A stretch of DNA of 7,460 nucleotides from Bacteroidaceae bacterium (lineage in GTDB: Bacteria; Bacteroidota; Bacteroidia; Bacteroidales; Bacteroidaceae), in NCBI GenBank assembly GCA_017383665.1, contig JAFNWA010000290.1, positions 1 through 7,460 on the forward strand, written 5' to 3'. Each line of letters begins with the position of its first letter. The first letter of the stretch is position 1. Shown in pieces: positions 1 through 6,698 of the stretch. The position numbers were made by a program, and so were the translations under genes. The notes under the pieces are model-generated. The model had not been told where the DNA came from. It made no database searches and saw only the letters and a list, made by a program, of their open reading frames with translations.

Positions 1-656
1 ATTGAGCCACCTTTAACGGTGTATCCGTAGAATGAGGCTACCGATGTTATTATAAAGGCAAAGAAGAGGCTCTTTATGATACTGTACCAGATGAACCATG
101 CGGTGAACTCGTGTTGCAGGCCAATTGTCAAATCTTCTGCAGTCATAATGTCTGTCAACTTGCCTATGAGGAATGCACCGCCAATGCCGGCTGCAATACT
201 GAATATTACGAGCATAGGTATTGTGAACACAAGGCCTGTTATCTTTGGAAGTATCAGGAAATTCGCAGAGTTGACTCCCATCATGTCAAGTGCATCAATC
301 TGTTGGGTTACTCTCATTGCGCCTATTTCAGATGTGATGTTTGAACCAACTTTACCTGCGAGTATAAGACACATTATGGATGAAGAAAACTCAAGTAGCA
401 AAACTTCACGAGTTGCATATCCGGTGATGAATTTCGGCATCCATGGACTTTCCACATTGGTCTTCATCTGTATGCAGAGTACCGCGCCGATGAACAGAGA
501 TATAATGAGCACAATAGGTATTGAGTTTATGCCCAACTGGTATATCTCGTGCAGTGTGCGCCTAAAGTACATTCTCCAACGCTCAGGGCGCTTGAGTACC
601 TGTTTCATCAGCATTAAATAATTGCCGAATGTTTTTATTGAATCTATCAGAAACAT
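1..656 (-). CDS. mlaE: MlaE-family ABC transporter permease (C-terminus off the window)
   Basis: Inner-membrane permease of the Mla-type ABC system, which in Gram-negative bacteria moves phospholipids between inner and outer membrane together with an ATPase (MlaF) and an MCE-domain protein (MlaD). Reading the minus strand from ATG at 656-654 gives 218 residues with no stop before the left edge; relatives are about 245-265 residues, so roughly 30-45 are missing. An amphipathic N-terminal stretch (1-40) precedes hydrophobic segments near 45-63, 84-104, 137-165 and 189-212. The family hallmark cytoplasmic loop is clear at 100-127 (AGKVGSNITSEIGAMR then QQIDALDMMG). The start was chosen because the frame opens there, 15-20 nt after a good Bacteroidota -7 box; in-frame Mets at residues 15 and 17 are alternatives. 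It is divergent from lptB. The partner ATPase and MCE genes would be expected to the left, outside the window (inference). The family call is firm; substrate and direction of transport are not shown by the sequence. Confidence 0.93.
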   Translation of the reverse strand, partial: MFLIDSIKTFGNYLMLMKQVLKRPERWRMYFRRTLHEIYQLGINSIPIVLIISLFIGAVLCIQMKTNVESPWMPKFITGYATREVLLLEFSSSIMCLILAGKVGSNITSEIGAMRVTQQIDALDMMGVNSANFLILPKITGLVFTIPMLVIFSIAAGIGGAFLIGKLTDIMTAEDLTIGLQHEFTAWFIWYSIIKSLFFAFIITSVASFYGYTVKGGS

Positions 657-678
657 TTTTTTAGCACTAAAGTGTGTG

Positions 679-714
679 CAAAGGTACTATTTTTTGTTCA
701 ATAAACATTGCAAA
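679..714 (-). promoter_or_regulatory. Bacteroidota-type promoter of mlaE
   Basis: On the minus strand TACCTTTG (686-679) matches the Bacteroidota -7 consensus TAnnTTTG exactly. A TTTG (714-711) lies 24 bp upstream, slightly more than the usual spacing of about 19-21, so the -33 half is weaker. Transcription would begin near 670, leaving a leader of about 15 nt before the ATG at 656. No Shine-Dalgarno sequence is visible, as is usual in this phylum. Confidence 0.6.
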
Positions 715-755
715 AACAGCGATTGCTTGTAATTGTGGTATAAAATACGAGTTTT

Positions 756-787
756 TTTGTTGGTACGGTAAAAATGCATTATCTTCG
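756..787 (+). promoter_or_regulatory. Bacteroidota-type promoter of lptB
   Basis: TTTG at 756-759 is followed 20 bp later by TATCTTCG at 780-787, which differs from the -7 consensus TAnnTTTG by one base. The spacing is normal for the primary sigma factor of Bacteroidota. Transcription would start near 794, about 20 nt before the chosen ATG at 815. This argues against the longer open frame that begins at 674. The -33 elements of this promoter and of the divergent mlaE promoter are about 40 bp apart. Confidence 0.6.
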
Positions 788-814
788 CAAAGAGGAAATA
801 TTTCAGAACTCAAT

Positions 815-1591
815 ATGGAAATGGATATAACCGGCAAAAGTGGGGAATCGACGGTTTTGCGCACCGAAAACCTTGTTAAGAGATATGGTAAGCGCACAGT
901 TGTGAACAATGTATCATTTAATGTCAAACAGGGCGAGATCGTGGGATTGTTAGGCCCTAATGGAGCAGGAAAGACAACATCGTTCTACATGACAACAGGT
1001 CTTGTAATCCCGAATGGTGGCCGCATATTCCTTGATGATAAAGAGATAACAAAATACCCGGTCTATAAACGCGCAAGAGCCGGAATCGGTTATCTGGCAC
1101 AGGAGGCGAGCGTGTTTCGAAAAATGACCGTAGAGGATAATATTGCATCGGTGTTGGAACTAACAGGAAAACCGCTTGATTATCAAAAGGACAAGCTGGA
1201 GAGTCTGATTGCTGAATTCCGTTTGCAGAAGGTGAGGAAGAATCTTGGCGACCGTCTTTCTGGTGGTGAACGCCGTCGTACGGAGATTGCACGATGTCTT
1301 GCAATTGATCCTAAATTCATTATGTTGGATGAGCCTTTTGCAGGTGTCGATCCAATTGCTGTTGAGGATATCCAGTACATTGTGTGGAAACTGAAGGATA
1401 AGAATATTGGAATCCTTATTACAGACCACAATGTGCAAGAGACTCTAAGTATTACAGACCGCGCCTATCTGCTTTTTGAGGGGCGTGTTCTCTTCGAGGG
1501 AACACCCGAAGAACTTGCCGACAATCCAATTGTTCGTGAGAAATATCTTGGTCGCGATTTTGTACTCCGTAAACGCGAATTCCAGTTTTAA
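815..1591 (+). CDS. lptB: LPS export ABC transporter ATP-binding protein LptB
   Basis: Cytoplasmic ATPase that powers extraction of lipopolysaccharide from the inner membrane, working as a dimer under LptF/LptG. The ATG at 815 gives 258 residues, close to the family norm of about 240-260; ATG at 821 is equally possible. The frame is open upstream to 674, but that part reads like non-coding DNA, overlaps the promoter and has no family similarity I recognise. All nucleotide-binding motifs are intact: Walker A GPNGAGKT at 47-54, Q-loop Gln96 in YLAQEASVFRKM, signature LSGGE at 148-152, Walker B FIMLDEP at 168-174 with catalytic Glu173, and switch His205 in LITDHNV. The LptB-type stretches RKNLGDRLSGGERRR and FAGVDPIAVEDIQ separate it from generic ABC ATPases such as LivF/LivG. 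It is divergent from mlaE and followed after 70 bp by an unrelated secreted protease, so it is probably transcribed largely on its own. Confidence 0.95.
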   Translation: MEMDITGKSGESTVLRTENLVKRYGKRTVVNNVSFNVKQGEIVGLLGPNGAGKTTSFYMTTGLVIPNGGRIFLDDKEITKYPVYKRARAGIGYLAQEASVFRKMTVEDNIASVLELTGKPLDYQKDKLESLIAEFRLQKVRKNLGDRLSGGERRRTEIARCLAIDPKFIMLDEPFAGVDPIAVEDIQYIVWKLKDKNIGILITDHNVQETLSITDRAYLLFEGRVLFEGTPEELADNPIVREKYLGRDFVLRKREFQF

Positions 1592-1661
1592 GACTCAATA
1601 GTGTAACACTTTGCTATAATTTTTGCATGGTGTTTTTTACCATCTTTATTGCTCTTATCTT
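1592..1661 (+). other. 70-bp gap between lptB and the protease gene
   Basis: AT-rich spacer. A short palindrome AGTGTAACACT (1600-1610), with at best a 4-bp stem, is followed by a T-rich run and might be a weak terminator for lptB. TAATTTTTG (1617-1625) resembles a Bacteroidota -7 box with one extra T but has no TTTG at the proper distance upstream. A 5-bp stem (1627-1631 with 1639-1643) encloses a T-rich loop. None of these is strong, so whether the protease has its own promoter or is read through from lptB is undecided. Confidence 0.3.
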
Positions 1662-4600
1662 ATGAAAAAAACTAAAGTCTTTATAGTTGCGCTTCTGCTT
1701 GCATTTTGTAATGTTTCTTATTCTCAACAAAAAAAAGTTGTTGACAGAGAATTGTTGCAAGTTGTTGAAAAGGGAACCGACGAGTTGGTTAGTATAAATA
1801 TTGTACTGAAATCTCAAGCTAATCCGGCGCGCGTGAAGGCACTTGCGGCAAAGTCGAAAGATGTTCGCATTGGCCGAGAACTTATGGTGAATGGCCTCAA
1901 GGAACATTCAAAGAAAAATCAGGCAGCAATTCTTGAATATTTACAAAAGGCAAAAAACGAGGGTCGTGTTGCCAATATTGCCACTCACTGGGTTGCCAAT
2001 GCAATAAGTTGTGATGCGACAAAAGAAGTGATTGGAGCCTTGGCTACACATCCGGATGTTCTTGTAGTGGGCCTGAACAAGGAGGTTCAGGTTGTGGAGA
2101 GCCTTGAGGGTGTCGGCGAGGGTCAGCAGGCTGTTGTTGCTGCTGCGGCTCATAGTGCAACACCTCATGTGCTGCAAGTGAATGCCGATGATGTATGGGC
2201 ACAGGGCTATACGGGCAAGAATGTTGTTGTAGCTGTTCTGGATTCCGGCACGAACCCTGATCACTATGATTTGAAGGATCATTTGTGGCAGGGATATGCT
2301 GACACTGATGGCGATGGCGAGAAGGATGACCTCATCAATGGATGGAATTTTATTGACAATAGCTCAAATATTGTTGATGATTTTGGGCACGGAACACATT
2401 GTGCCGGTATTGTTTGTGGTGATGGTACGGTTGGTAATATAACGGGCGTAGCGCCCGATGCAACGCTGATGACCGTGAAGGTGGTGAATAGAACCGGTGG
2501 CGGTTCTCCAGCACAGATGATGGCAGGTGTTGAATTTGCGATTGAGAATGGCGCTAATGTCTTGAGTCTCTCTTTAGGTTTTAAGAGTTCGCAGATTAGC
2601 GAAACGGATATTGTGCTTCTGCGTAATACTTTTGAGAATACATTGTTGCTTGGTGTGCCTGTTTGTGCCGCTGTTGGTAATGATGGAAACAGCTATGGTG
2701 CTCCCGATAATGTCGATTTCCCGGCAGCTTGTCCTCCGCCTTATCTGCACCCCAATCAACAAATAAATCAGGGTGGGTTGACAAGTATTATCAGTGTAGG
2801 CTCTGTAAACGAACATGACGAGTATGTAAGTTCGTCGTCACAAGGTCCTGTAACTTGGCAGGGTACCAGTTATGCCGATTATCTGTATGACTCGGAGCAT
2901 ATTGGTCTGATACGTCCGGATATATCTGCTCCCGGTGACCTCATCTACTCCTTGAAGCACGATGAAACTAATAAATACAAATATATGTCGGGAACATCTC
3001 AAGCAACTCCTTGCGTTGCCGGAGTCATTGCGCTTATGCTTGAAAAGAACCCCTCTCTCACACCGGCTCAGATATGTGAGATAATTGAAACAACGGCAAA
3101 GAAACTGACAGCTTCAAAGAGCAACCGTACAGGTTCTGGTCGTATTGATGCTCTTGCGGCTATTGGTGGTGTGGTTGTCGAGAATGTACGCCCTTTTATC
3201 AAGCTTGATAATTTCTCTCCAAAATCAATGGCTGCAGGTGTCACTAAGGAGGTGTCTTTTATGGTTTCCAACAGCGGTAAGGGCGCAAGTCGTGGCGATG
3301 TGATTTCGGAAATCTCGACAGAAGACCCATATGTTAGTATTGTTAATGGCGTGGTAAATCACGGCGAGATGTCAAGTGGGGCTACGGCCGAGGGAGCTTT
3401 TATCATCAACATCAGCGATGATACTCCTAATGGTCACACTGCCTATATGAGGGTAACTACGACCGATGGCGTTAGTGAGTGGGTTGATGATATTGCACTT
3501 GAACTTGGCAGCTATGCGAAGATTGTCTATCAGACAAATTCTCTCGGGGTGATAAAACCCGGGAAAAATATTCCTGTAAATATAGATGTCGTAAACAAGG
3601 GAACTATAGCAACAGTCTCAGAGACAACAGTGTCTATAAAAACCTCATCGCCCTATGTGACAATCGTATCGGGTGAAGCGGTGCTTGAACCAATGGCTGT
3701 TGGCGAGGTGCGTACGGTGGGCTTTGTGGTCAATATCGATGAGGCTATACCTGATAATAACTCTATAAGTTTCGATTTGTATGCTGTCCCCAATAATTAT
3801 ACATCCGTTGAGAGTTTTGTATATGAATTTGAGCCGGGTTTGGATGCAAACGGATATGTTCTTGATGGCTTTAACTCTTGGACAACATTTGATGCAAGCA
3901 ATGATGGTCGTAACCATCCTTGGTGGCATTCGTCTGTGGCTGGGACTCATAGAGTAGAGGCTGCCGGTGCAGCGCACTCAGGTATAGGTCAGATGATGAG
4001 CGAGACATATTGTCAGGCATCGATGATGGAGTATTCAATACCTATTGACAATTATCTTGTTTCGCCAAAGGTAAGAGTGACAGCCGGTAGTAGATTCAGC
4101 TTTTGGGCGCGTGTCCATTCAGATGTATGGCTCGGGGAGCATTTCGGCGTGGCTGTCTCCGAAAATGGCAACAGCTCTGCCACGGATTTTGTGATGCTTG
4201 ACGAGTGGACGATAACAAAAGACAATGGCGACGGATGGATTGAATATACCGTTGACCTCTCGGCCTATGAAGGTAAAGATGTGTATGTTGCCATACGCCA
4301 CTTCTTTACCGCTGAGCAGTGGGAGGCTTTGGACTACGGTTATGATGTTTATGTGCTTCATGTAGATGATGCAATGTTCCACAATGTGGTGGATGTGTCA
4401 ACAGACTTTGTTTATGATAACTACAGCTATTTCTCTCTGCTTGTTGAGGGTAATCCGCTTCCGGCACCATCGGGGGTGGCAGCAAAGGCTGTTGATACCC
4501 AATCGGTAAAAATAACTTGGAGTGCGGTAAAATATGCTCAAAGGTATAATGTTTATCGCGATGGTGTCTATGTGGCAAGTACAACCGGGCTTGAACTCTT

Positions 4601-6230
4601 GGATGCCGGGCTCTATTCTGATACAGAGTATAGCTATAATGTCGCAGCAGTTTACAATGATAAAGAGTATGAGTGGTCGGCAACTGTGGCTGCTACAACC
4701 GAAAAAGCTGATTATAGTGTTAAAATAAAAACCGTTGCTCCGGATGTGCTGCAAGTGGGTGAAAATTCTTTCCAGATAACAATGGTCAATAATGGACGCT
4801 ATGAACAGAAATCAAGGAGTACTCTCACGCTTACAACAGATGACCCTTGTGTAAAAGTTATTACAACAAGCGTGGGTATGAGCTACCTGCCTGTAGCCGC
4901 AGAATCTACAAAACCTTTTACCGTAGAGATTGATAAATTGACTCCCGATGGTCATAAGATATATTTTAACATCAATGTTACCGAGCTTTATGAGGATAAG
5001 AACAGCTGGGATTGTCCTTTTGTACTTACCGTTGAAAATGATGGTAGAGAACAACTGCTTGCCGAGGCAAAGGCTTTTGTAGATGGCTGGGGTGTTGGTT
5101 ATCCTAACGAGGTGGCAAAGCAGGTTTACCGTGATGCTGTAGATGCGGCGCGATGCAAATCGGATATCGTGGCAGCACAGGAGGCTTTGTATGCCGCTGA
5201 TATTGCAATGCCAAAAGATGGCCAGGCTTACTATATAAGGGCTAAATACAGTGATGGCAATTGTCGTTATTTGTACGACAATGGTTCGGGCCTTGCTGTT
5301 GTTGCCGAAGAAAATGTGAAACCTGTGGGGCACTCCGGCTCTTTTGTGTTCCGCATGATAGATGACAACAGTTATGCTCTTGTAAGCAATGCCGGGGAGT
5401 ATATGATTTATTGCGCCGAAGGTAAGAAGGGCGCAGGCGGAGCTGATAACGGCTTTGCCGGTGATTATGAACTTGGTGAAAATGATGCCGAGGTAATATT
5501 TGTGCCGGGTAGAGCGCTTGTGCCGACAAATCCTGCTACAATTGATGTTGCAACCGAGTTTTTGGGCGGTTTTGCGATGCAGGCATATAATGAGAGTGAC
5601 AAAGAAATGTACTATATGACTGCCGGTCAGGGTGGATTCCATAGCTTGAACGGCAACAGCATCTTTTACGATGGGGATTACAGCTCGTTGTTCTATTTGG
5701 AAGAGGCTCAGTATCCTAATACACCAAAACTCAACGATATATCAAGCAGCACTTTGATTGTTGGTATAGAAGAGAGGGGTTTGGCTACCTTTAGCGCTCC
5801 TTTCCCGGTGCTTATACCTGATGGTGTTGTTGTGTATTATGCGCAAAAGGTGGGCGGTGGTTTTATAACACTCGTTTCATATGAAGGCGATGTGCTGCCG
5901 GCAAATGAGGGCGTATTGCTTGCCGGTGATATTGGCGTTGTGACGATGATACCGGCGCTGGACACATCTGTTACCGGTATTGACGATAACATCTTCTACC
6001 ATTCGGCAGGTGAGGCTATAGAACTAGAGTCGGGCGAGGCATATCTTCTTGCTGGCGGCGCTGATGGTCCTGGGTTTTATCTCTGTTCGGAAGGAGTTCT
6101 CGCTATGAACAAGGCCTACCTGCCCTCGTCTGAACATCAGGGTGCGTATAATGTCTCATTGCGCTATCTGGGGACAACCGAGGTGGAGGACAGCACGCTG
6201 ACGTGGCGGTCGGGATGCTCCTCTTCATAG
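1662..6230 (+). CDS. Secreted multi-domain subtilisin-like (S8) serine protease; 3' end lost at a junction
   Basis: Probably an exported endopeptidase of the bacillopeptidase F/subtilase type. The ATG at 1662 starts a clear signal peptide (MKKTK, hydrophobic core 6-15, likely cut after Ser21 in VSYS|QQ). Residues ~35-145 look like an inhibitory propeptide (HWVANAISCDATKEVIGAL). The peptidase domain spans ~165-500 with Asp194 (AVLDSG), His243 (FGHGTH), oxyanion Asn340 (AAVGNDG) and nucleophile Ser446 (MSGTSQATP), all intact, plus an acidic DTDGDGEKDD loop at 214-223 that may bind calcium. Then follow Ig-like repeats 512-618 and 619-726, a cleaved-adhesin/choice-of-anchor J-like jelly roll 727-912, Fn3 932-1015, a third Ig-like repeat 1016-1127, a short helical stretch 1128-1183, a possible beta-trefoil ~1184-1345, and a C-terminal domain from ~1368 (GLATFSAPFPVLIPDG) of a kind common in Bacteroidales secreted proteins. 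The open frame is 1522 codons, but from about residue 1507-1512 (6180-6195) it reads antisense degV DNA. The true C-terminus, and any sorting signal there, are missing. Substrate unknown. Confidence 0.9.
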   Translation: MKKTKVFIVALLLAFCNVSYSQQKKVVDRELLQVVEKGTDELVSINIVLKSQANPARVKALAAKSKDVRIGRELMVNGLKEHSKKNQAAILEYLQKAKNEGRVANIATHWVANAISCDATKEVIGALATHPDVLVVGLNKEVQVVESLEGVGEGQQAVVAAAAHSATPHVLQVNADDVWAQGYTGKNVVVAVLDSGTNPDHYDLKDHLWQGYADTDGDGEKDDLINGWNFIDNSSNIVDDFGHGTHCAGIVCGDGTVGNITGVAPDATLMTVKVVNRTGGGSPAQMMAGVEFAIENGANVLSLSLGFKSSQISETDIVLLRNTFENTLLLGVPVCAAVGNDGNSYGAPDNVDFPAACPPPYLHPNQQINQGGLTSIISVGSVNEHDEYVSSSSQGPVTWQGTSYADYLYDSEHIGLIRPDISAPGDLIYSLKHDETNKYKYMSGTSQATPCVAGVIALMLEKNPSLTPAQICEIIETTAKKLTASKSNRTGSGRIDALAAIGGVVVENVRPFIKLDNFSPKSMAAGVTKEVSFMVSNSGKGASRGDVISEISTEDPYVSIVNGVVNHGEMSSGATAEGAFIINISDDTPNGHTAYMRVTTTDGVSEWVDDIALELGSYAKIVYQTNSLGVIKPGKNIPVNIDVVNKGTIATVSETTVSIKTSSPYVTIVSGEAVLEPMAVGEVRTVGFVVNIDEAIPDNNSISFDLYAVPNNYTSVESFVYEFEPGLDANGYVLDGFNSWTTFDASNDGRNHPWWHSSVAGTHRVEAAGAAHSGIGQMMSETYCQASMMEYSIPIDNYLVSPKVRVTAGSRFSFWARVHSDVWLGEHFGVAVSENGNSSATDFVMLDEWTITKDNGDGWIEYTVDLSAYEGKDVYVAIRHFFTAEQWEALDYGYDVYVLHVDDAMFHNVVDVSTDFVYDNYSYFSLLVEGNPLPAPSGVAAKAVDTQSVKITWSAVKYAQRYNVYRDGVYVASTTGLELLDAGLYSDTEYSYNVAAVYNDKEYEWSATVAATTEKADYSVKIKTVAPDVLQVGENSFQITMVNNGRYEQKSRSTLTLTTDDPCVKVITTSVGMSYLPVAAESTKPFTVEIDKLTPDGHKIYFNINVTELYEDKNSWDCPFVLTVENDGREQLLAEAKAFVDGWGVGYPNEVAKQVYRDAVDAARCKSDIVAAQEALYAADIAMPKDGQAYYIRAKYSDGNCRYLYDNGSGLAVVAEENVKPVGHSGSFVFRMIDDNSYALVSNAGEYMIYCAEGKKGAGGADNGFAGDYELGENDAEVIFVPGRALVPTNPATIDVATEFLGGFAMQAYNESDKEMYYMTAGQGGFHSLNGNSIFYDGDYSSLFYLEEAQYPNTPKLNDISSSTLIVGIEERGLATFSAPFPVLIPDGVVVYYAQKVGGGFITLVSYEGDVLPANEGVLLAGDIGVVTMIPALDTSVTGIDDNIFYHSAGEAIELESGEAYLLAGGADGPGFYLCSEGVLAMNKAYLPSSEHQGAYNVSLRYLGTTEVEDSTLTWRSGCSSS

Positions 6231-6526
6231 TCCAGCTTGGCCTGATTGGCGGCAGCACAGGAACCGGAGAGGTTACTGGTAATAGTGACAGCAAACACGC
6301 CTTCCGCCTCGCCGAACGCCTCTTTCCACTCAAAGGCATTGGGGCAGGAAGTGGAGCTGGTCTGCTTGGTCTCTTTCAGATACTCCAGCATTTCAAACAC
6401 ATCCTGCTGGGGGATATCATAAAATTCCTTCTCGGCGGTGATGATCTTCAGCGGCACATAGCCATAATCCACACCCTCTACCGCAAACAGGTTGGCCGAG
6501 GAGTCAGCAACGATCTTATAATTCAT
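6164..6526 (-). CDS. DegV family protein, N-terminal fragment cut by the junction
   Basis: DegV/FakB-type proteins bind a fatty acid; FakB hands it to the kinase FakA for phospholipid synthesis in Firmicutes. The start ATG at 6526-6524 is preceded by AAAGAGGT about 5 nt upstream, a good Shine-Dalgarno. The protein opens with the family pattern MNYKIVADSSANL and continues with VPLKI, then TSSTSCPN (~56-63) and VTITSNLSGSCAAA (~79-92), which correspond to the two conserved Thr/Ser motifs that hold the lipid carboxylate. The frame has 120 codons to a stop at 6164, but only about the first 110 are DegV; the rest (TSVVPR) is the protease gene read backwards. Full members have about 280 residues, so the C-terminal domain is missing. 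It is unlikely to be functional as drawn and is most simply a gene cut by a chimeric join. An in-frame upstream Met (6568) was rejected because it would translate the leader hairpin. The family is firm; the specific lipid is not known. Confidence 0.85.
   Translation of the reverse strand: MNYKIVADSSANLFAVEGVDYGYVPLKIITAEKEFYDIPQQDVFEMLEYLKETKQTSSTSCPNAFEWKEAFGEAEGVFAVTITSNLSGSCAAANQAKLDYEEEHPDRHVSVLSSTSVVPR
6178..6195. other. Junction between Bacteroidales-like and Firmicutes-like DNA
   Basis: To the left the plus strand encodes the tail of the Bacteroidales protease (NVSLRYLGTTEVE). To the right the minus strand encodes a DegV protein whose similarity stops at about HPDRHVSVLSS, where the family should continue for about 170 more residues. 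Both genes are therefore truncated at the same place, tail to tail. Base composition, promoter type and ribosome-binding sites all change across the point. No terminal inverted repeats, target duplication, tRNA or recombinase gene is seen. A few bases (around GAGGTGGAGGA, 6180-6190) could belong to either side, so the exact breakpoint cannot be placed. Confidence 0.8.
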
Positions 6527-6542
6527 ACAAACCTCTTTTCCA

Positions 6543-6566
6543 GCCAAAGCAACCATCGGCTTTGGC
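6543..6566 (-). repeat. Perfect 8-bp inverted repeat in the degV leader (hairpin)
   Basis: GCCAAAGC (6543-6550) and GCTTTGGC (6559-6566) are perfect reverse complements around an 8-nt loop. The hairpin falls inside the predicted degV leader, between the likely start of transcription (~6577) and the SD, about 17 nt upstream of the start codon. There is no U-run after it, so it is not an intrinsic terminator. It could stabilise the mRNA 5' end or be a protein-binding site. Confidence 0.6.
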
Positions 6567-6583
6567 ATAACCGATTATCTAAT

Positions 6584-6612
6584 ATTTTAATTGACGCGTC
6601 CACGTCTGTCAA
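6584..6612 (-). promoter_or_regulatory. Sigma-A type promoter of degV
   Basis: On the minus strand a perfect TTGACA -35 (6612-6607) is followed by a 17-bp spacer and TAAAAT -10 (6589-6584). Transcription would start near 6577, giving a leader of about 50 nt that contains the hairpin at 6543-6566. This is a housekeeping promoter of the Firmicutes/Proteobacteria kind, unlike those of the left part of the window. Confidence 0.75.
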
Positions 6613-6624
6613 GGCGGATAACGA

Positions 6625-6637
6625 CGGCAATTCGCCG
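6625..6637. repeat. Short inverted repeat between the two divergent -35 boxes
   Basis: CGGC (6625-6628) and GCCG (6634-6637) flank AATTC, forming a small dyad midway between the -35 hexamers of the degV (6607-6612) and DUF1836 (6645-6650) promoters. The location suits an operator, but the arms are only 4 bp, so chance is a real possibility. Confidence 0.3.
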
Positions 6638-6644
6638 ATTATTG

Positions 6645-6673
6645 TTGAACTTTTTGTGAACATAGGCTATACT
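6645..6673 (+). promoter_or_regulatory. Sigma-A type promoter of the DUF1836 gene
   Basis: TTGAAC (6645-6650) and TATACT (6668-6673) are separated by exactly 17 bp, each one base from consensus. Transcription would start near 6680, only a few bases ahead of the GGAGG ribosome-binding site at 6684-6688, so the leader is very short. Confidence 0.7.
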
Positions 6674-6683
6674 GGTCGGGAAT

Positions 6684-6698
6684 GGAGGGATTCCCTTG
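6684..6698 (+). promoter_or_regulatory. Ribosome-binding site that fixes a TTG start
   Basis: GGAGG at 6684-6688 lies 7 nt before TTG at 6696-6698. No ATG or GTG in the frame has a comparable site, and the next in-frame Met is residue 54, inside the conserved domain. TTG is therefore the likely initiation codon of the DUF1836 protein. Confidence 0.75.

Noticed and set aside
76..621. Plus-strand ORF of 181 codons over mlaE
   Set aside because: The minus strand encodes an unmistakable MlaE permease; this frame is its shadow.
674..814. N-terminal extension of LptB from 674
   Set aside because: It spans the predicted lptB promoter, adds 47 residues of low-complexity, cysteine-containing sequence unlike LptB, and makes the protein longer than the family.
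1627..1643. ATGGT/ACCAT stem before the protease start as a terminator or riboswitch
   Set aside because: Only a 5-bp AT-rich stem with the T-run in the loop rather than after it; too weak to call.
1623..1661. Earlier TTG start for the protease
   Set aside because: It would put 13 extra residues ahead of an otherwise textbook signal peptide beginning at the ATG at 1662.
1698..1709. Possible lipobox (LAFC) in the protease signal peptide
   Set aside because: Phe directly before Cys does not fit the lipobox, and a good signal peptidase I site (SYS|QQ) follows, so it is called a secreted non-lipoprotein.
4812..5642. Antisense ORF of 276 codons
   Set aside because: It lies wholly within the conserved protease gene and has no recognisable family or promoter; it is a frame shadow.
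6100..6300. Transposon or integrative-element boundary at the junction
   Set aside because: No transposase or integrase gene, no terminal inverted repeats, no target duplication and no tRNA end are visible near the breakpoint.
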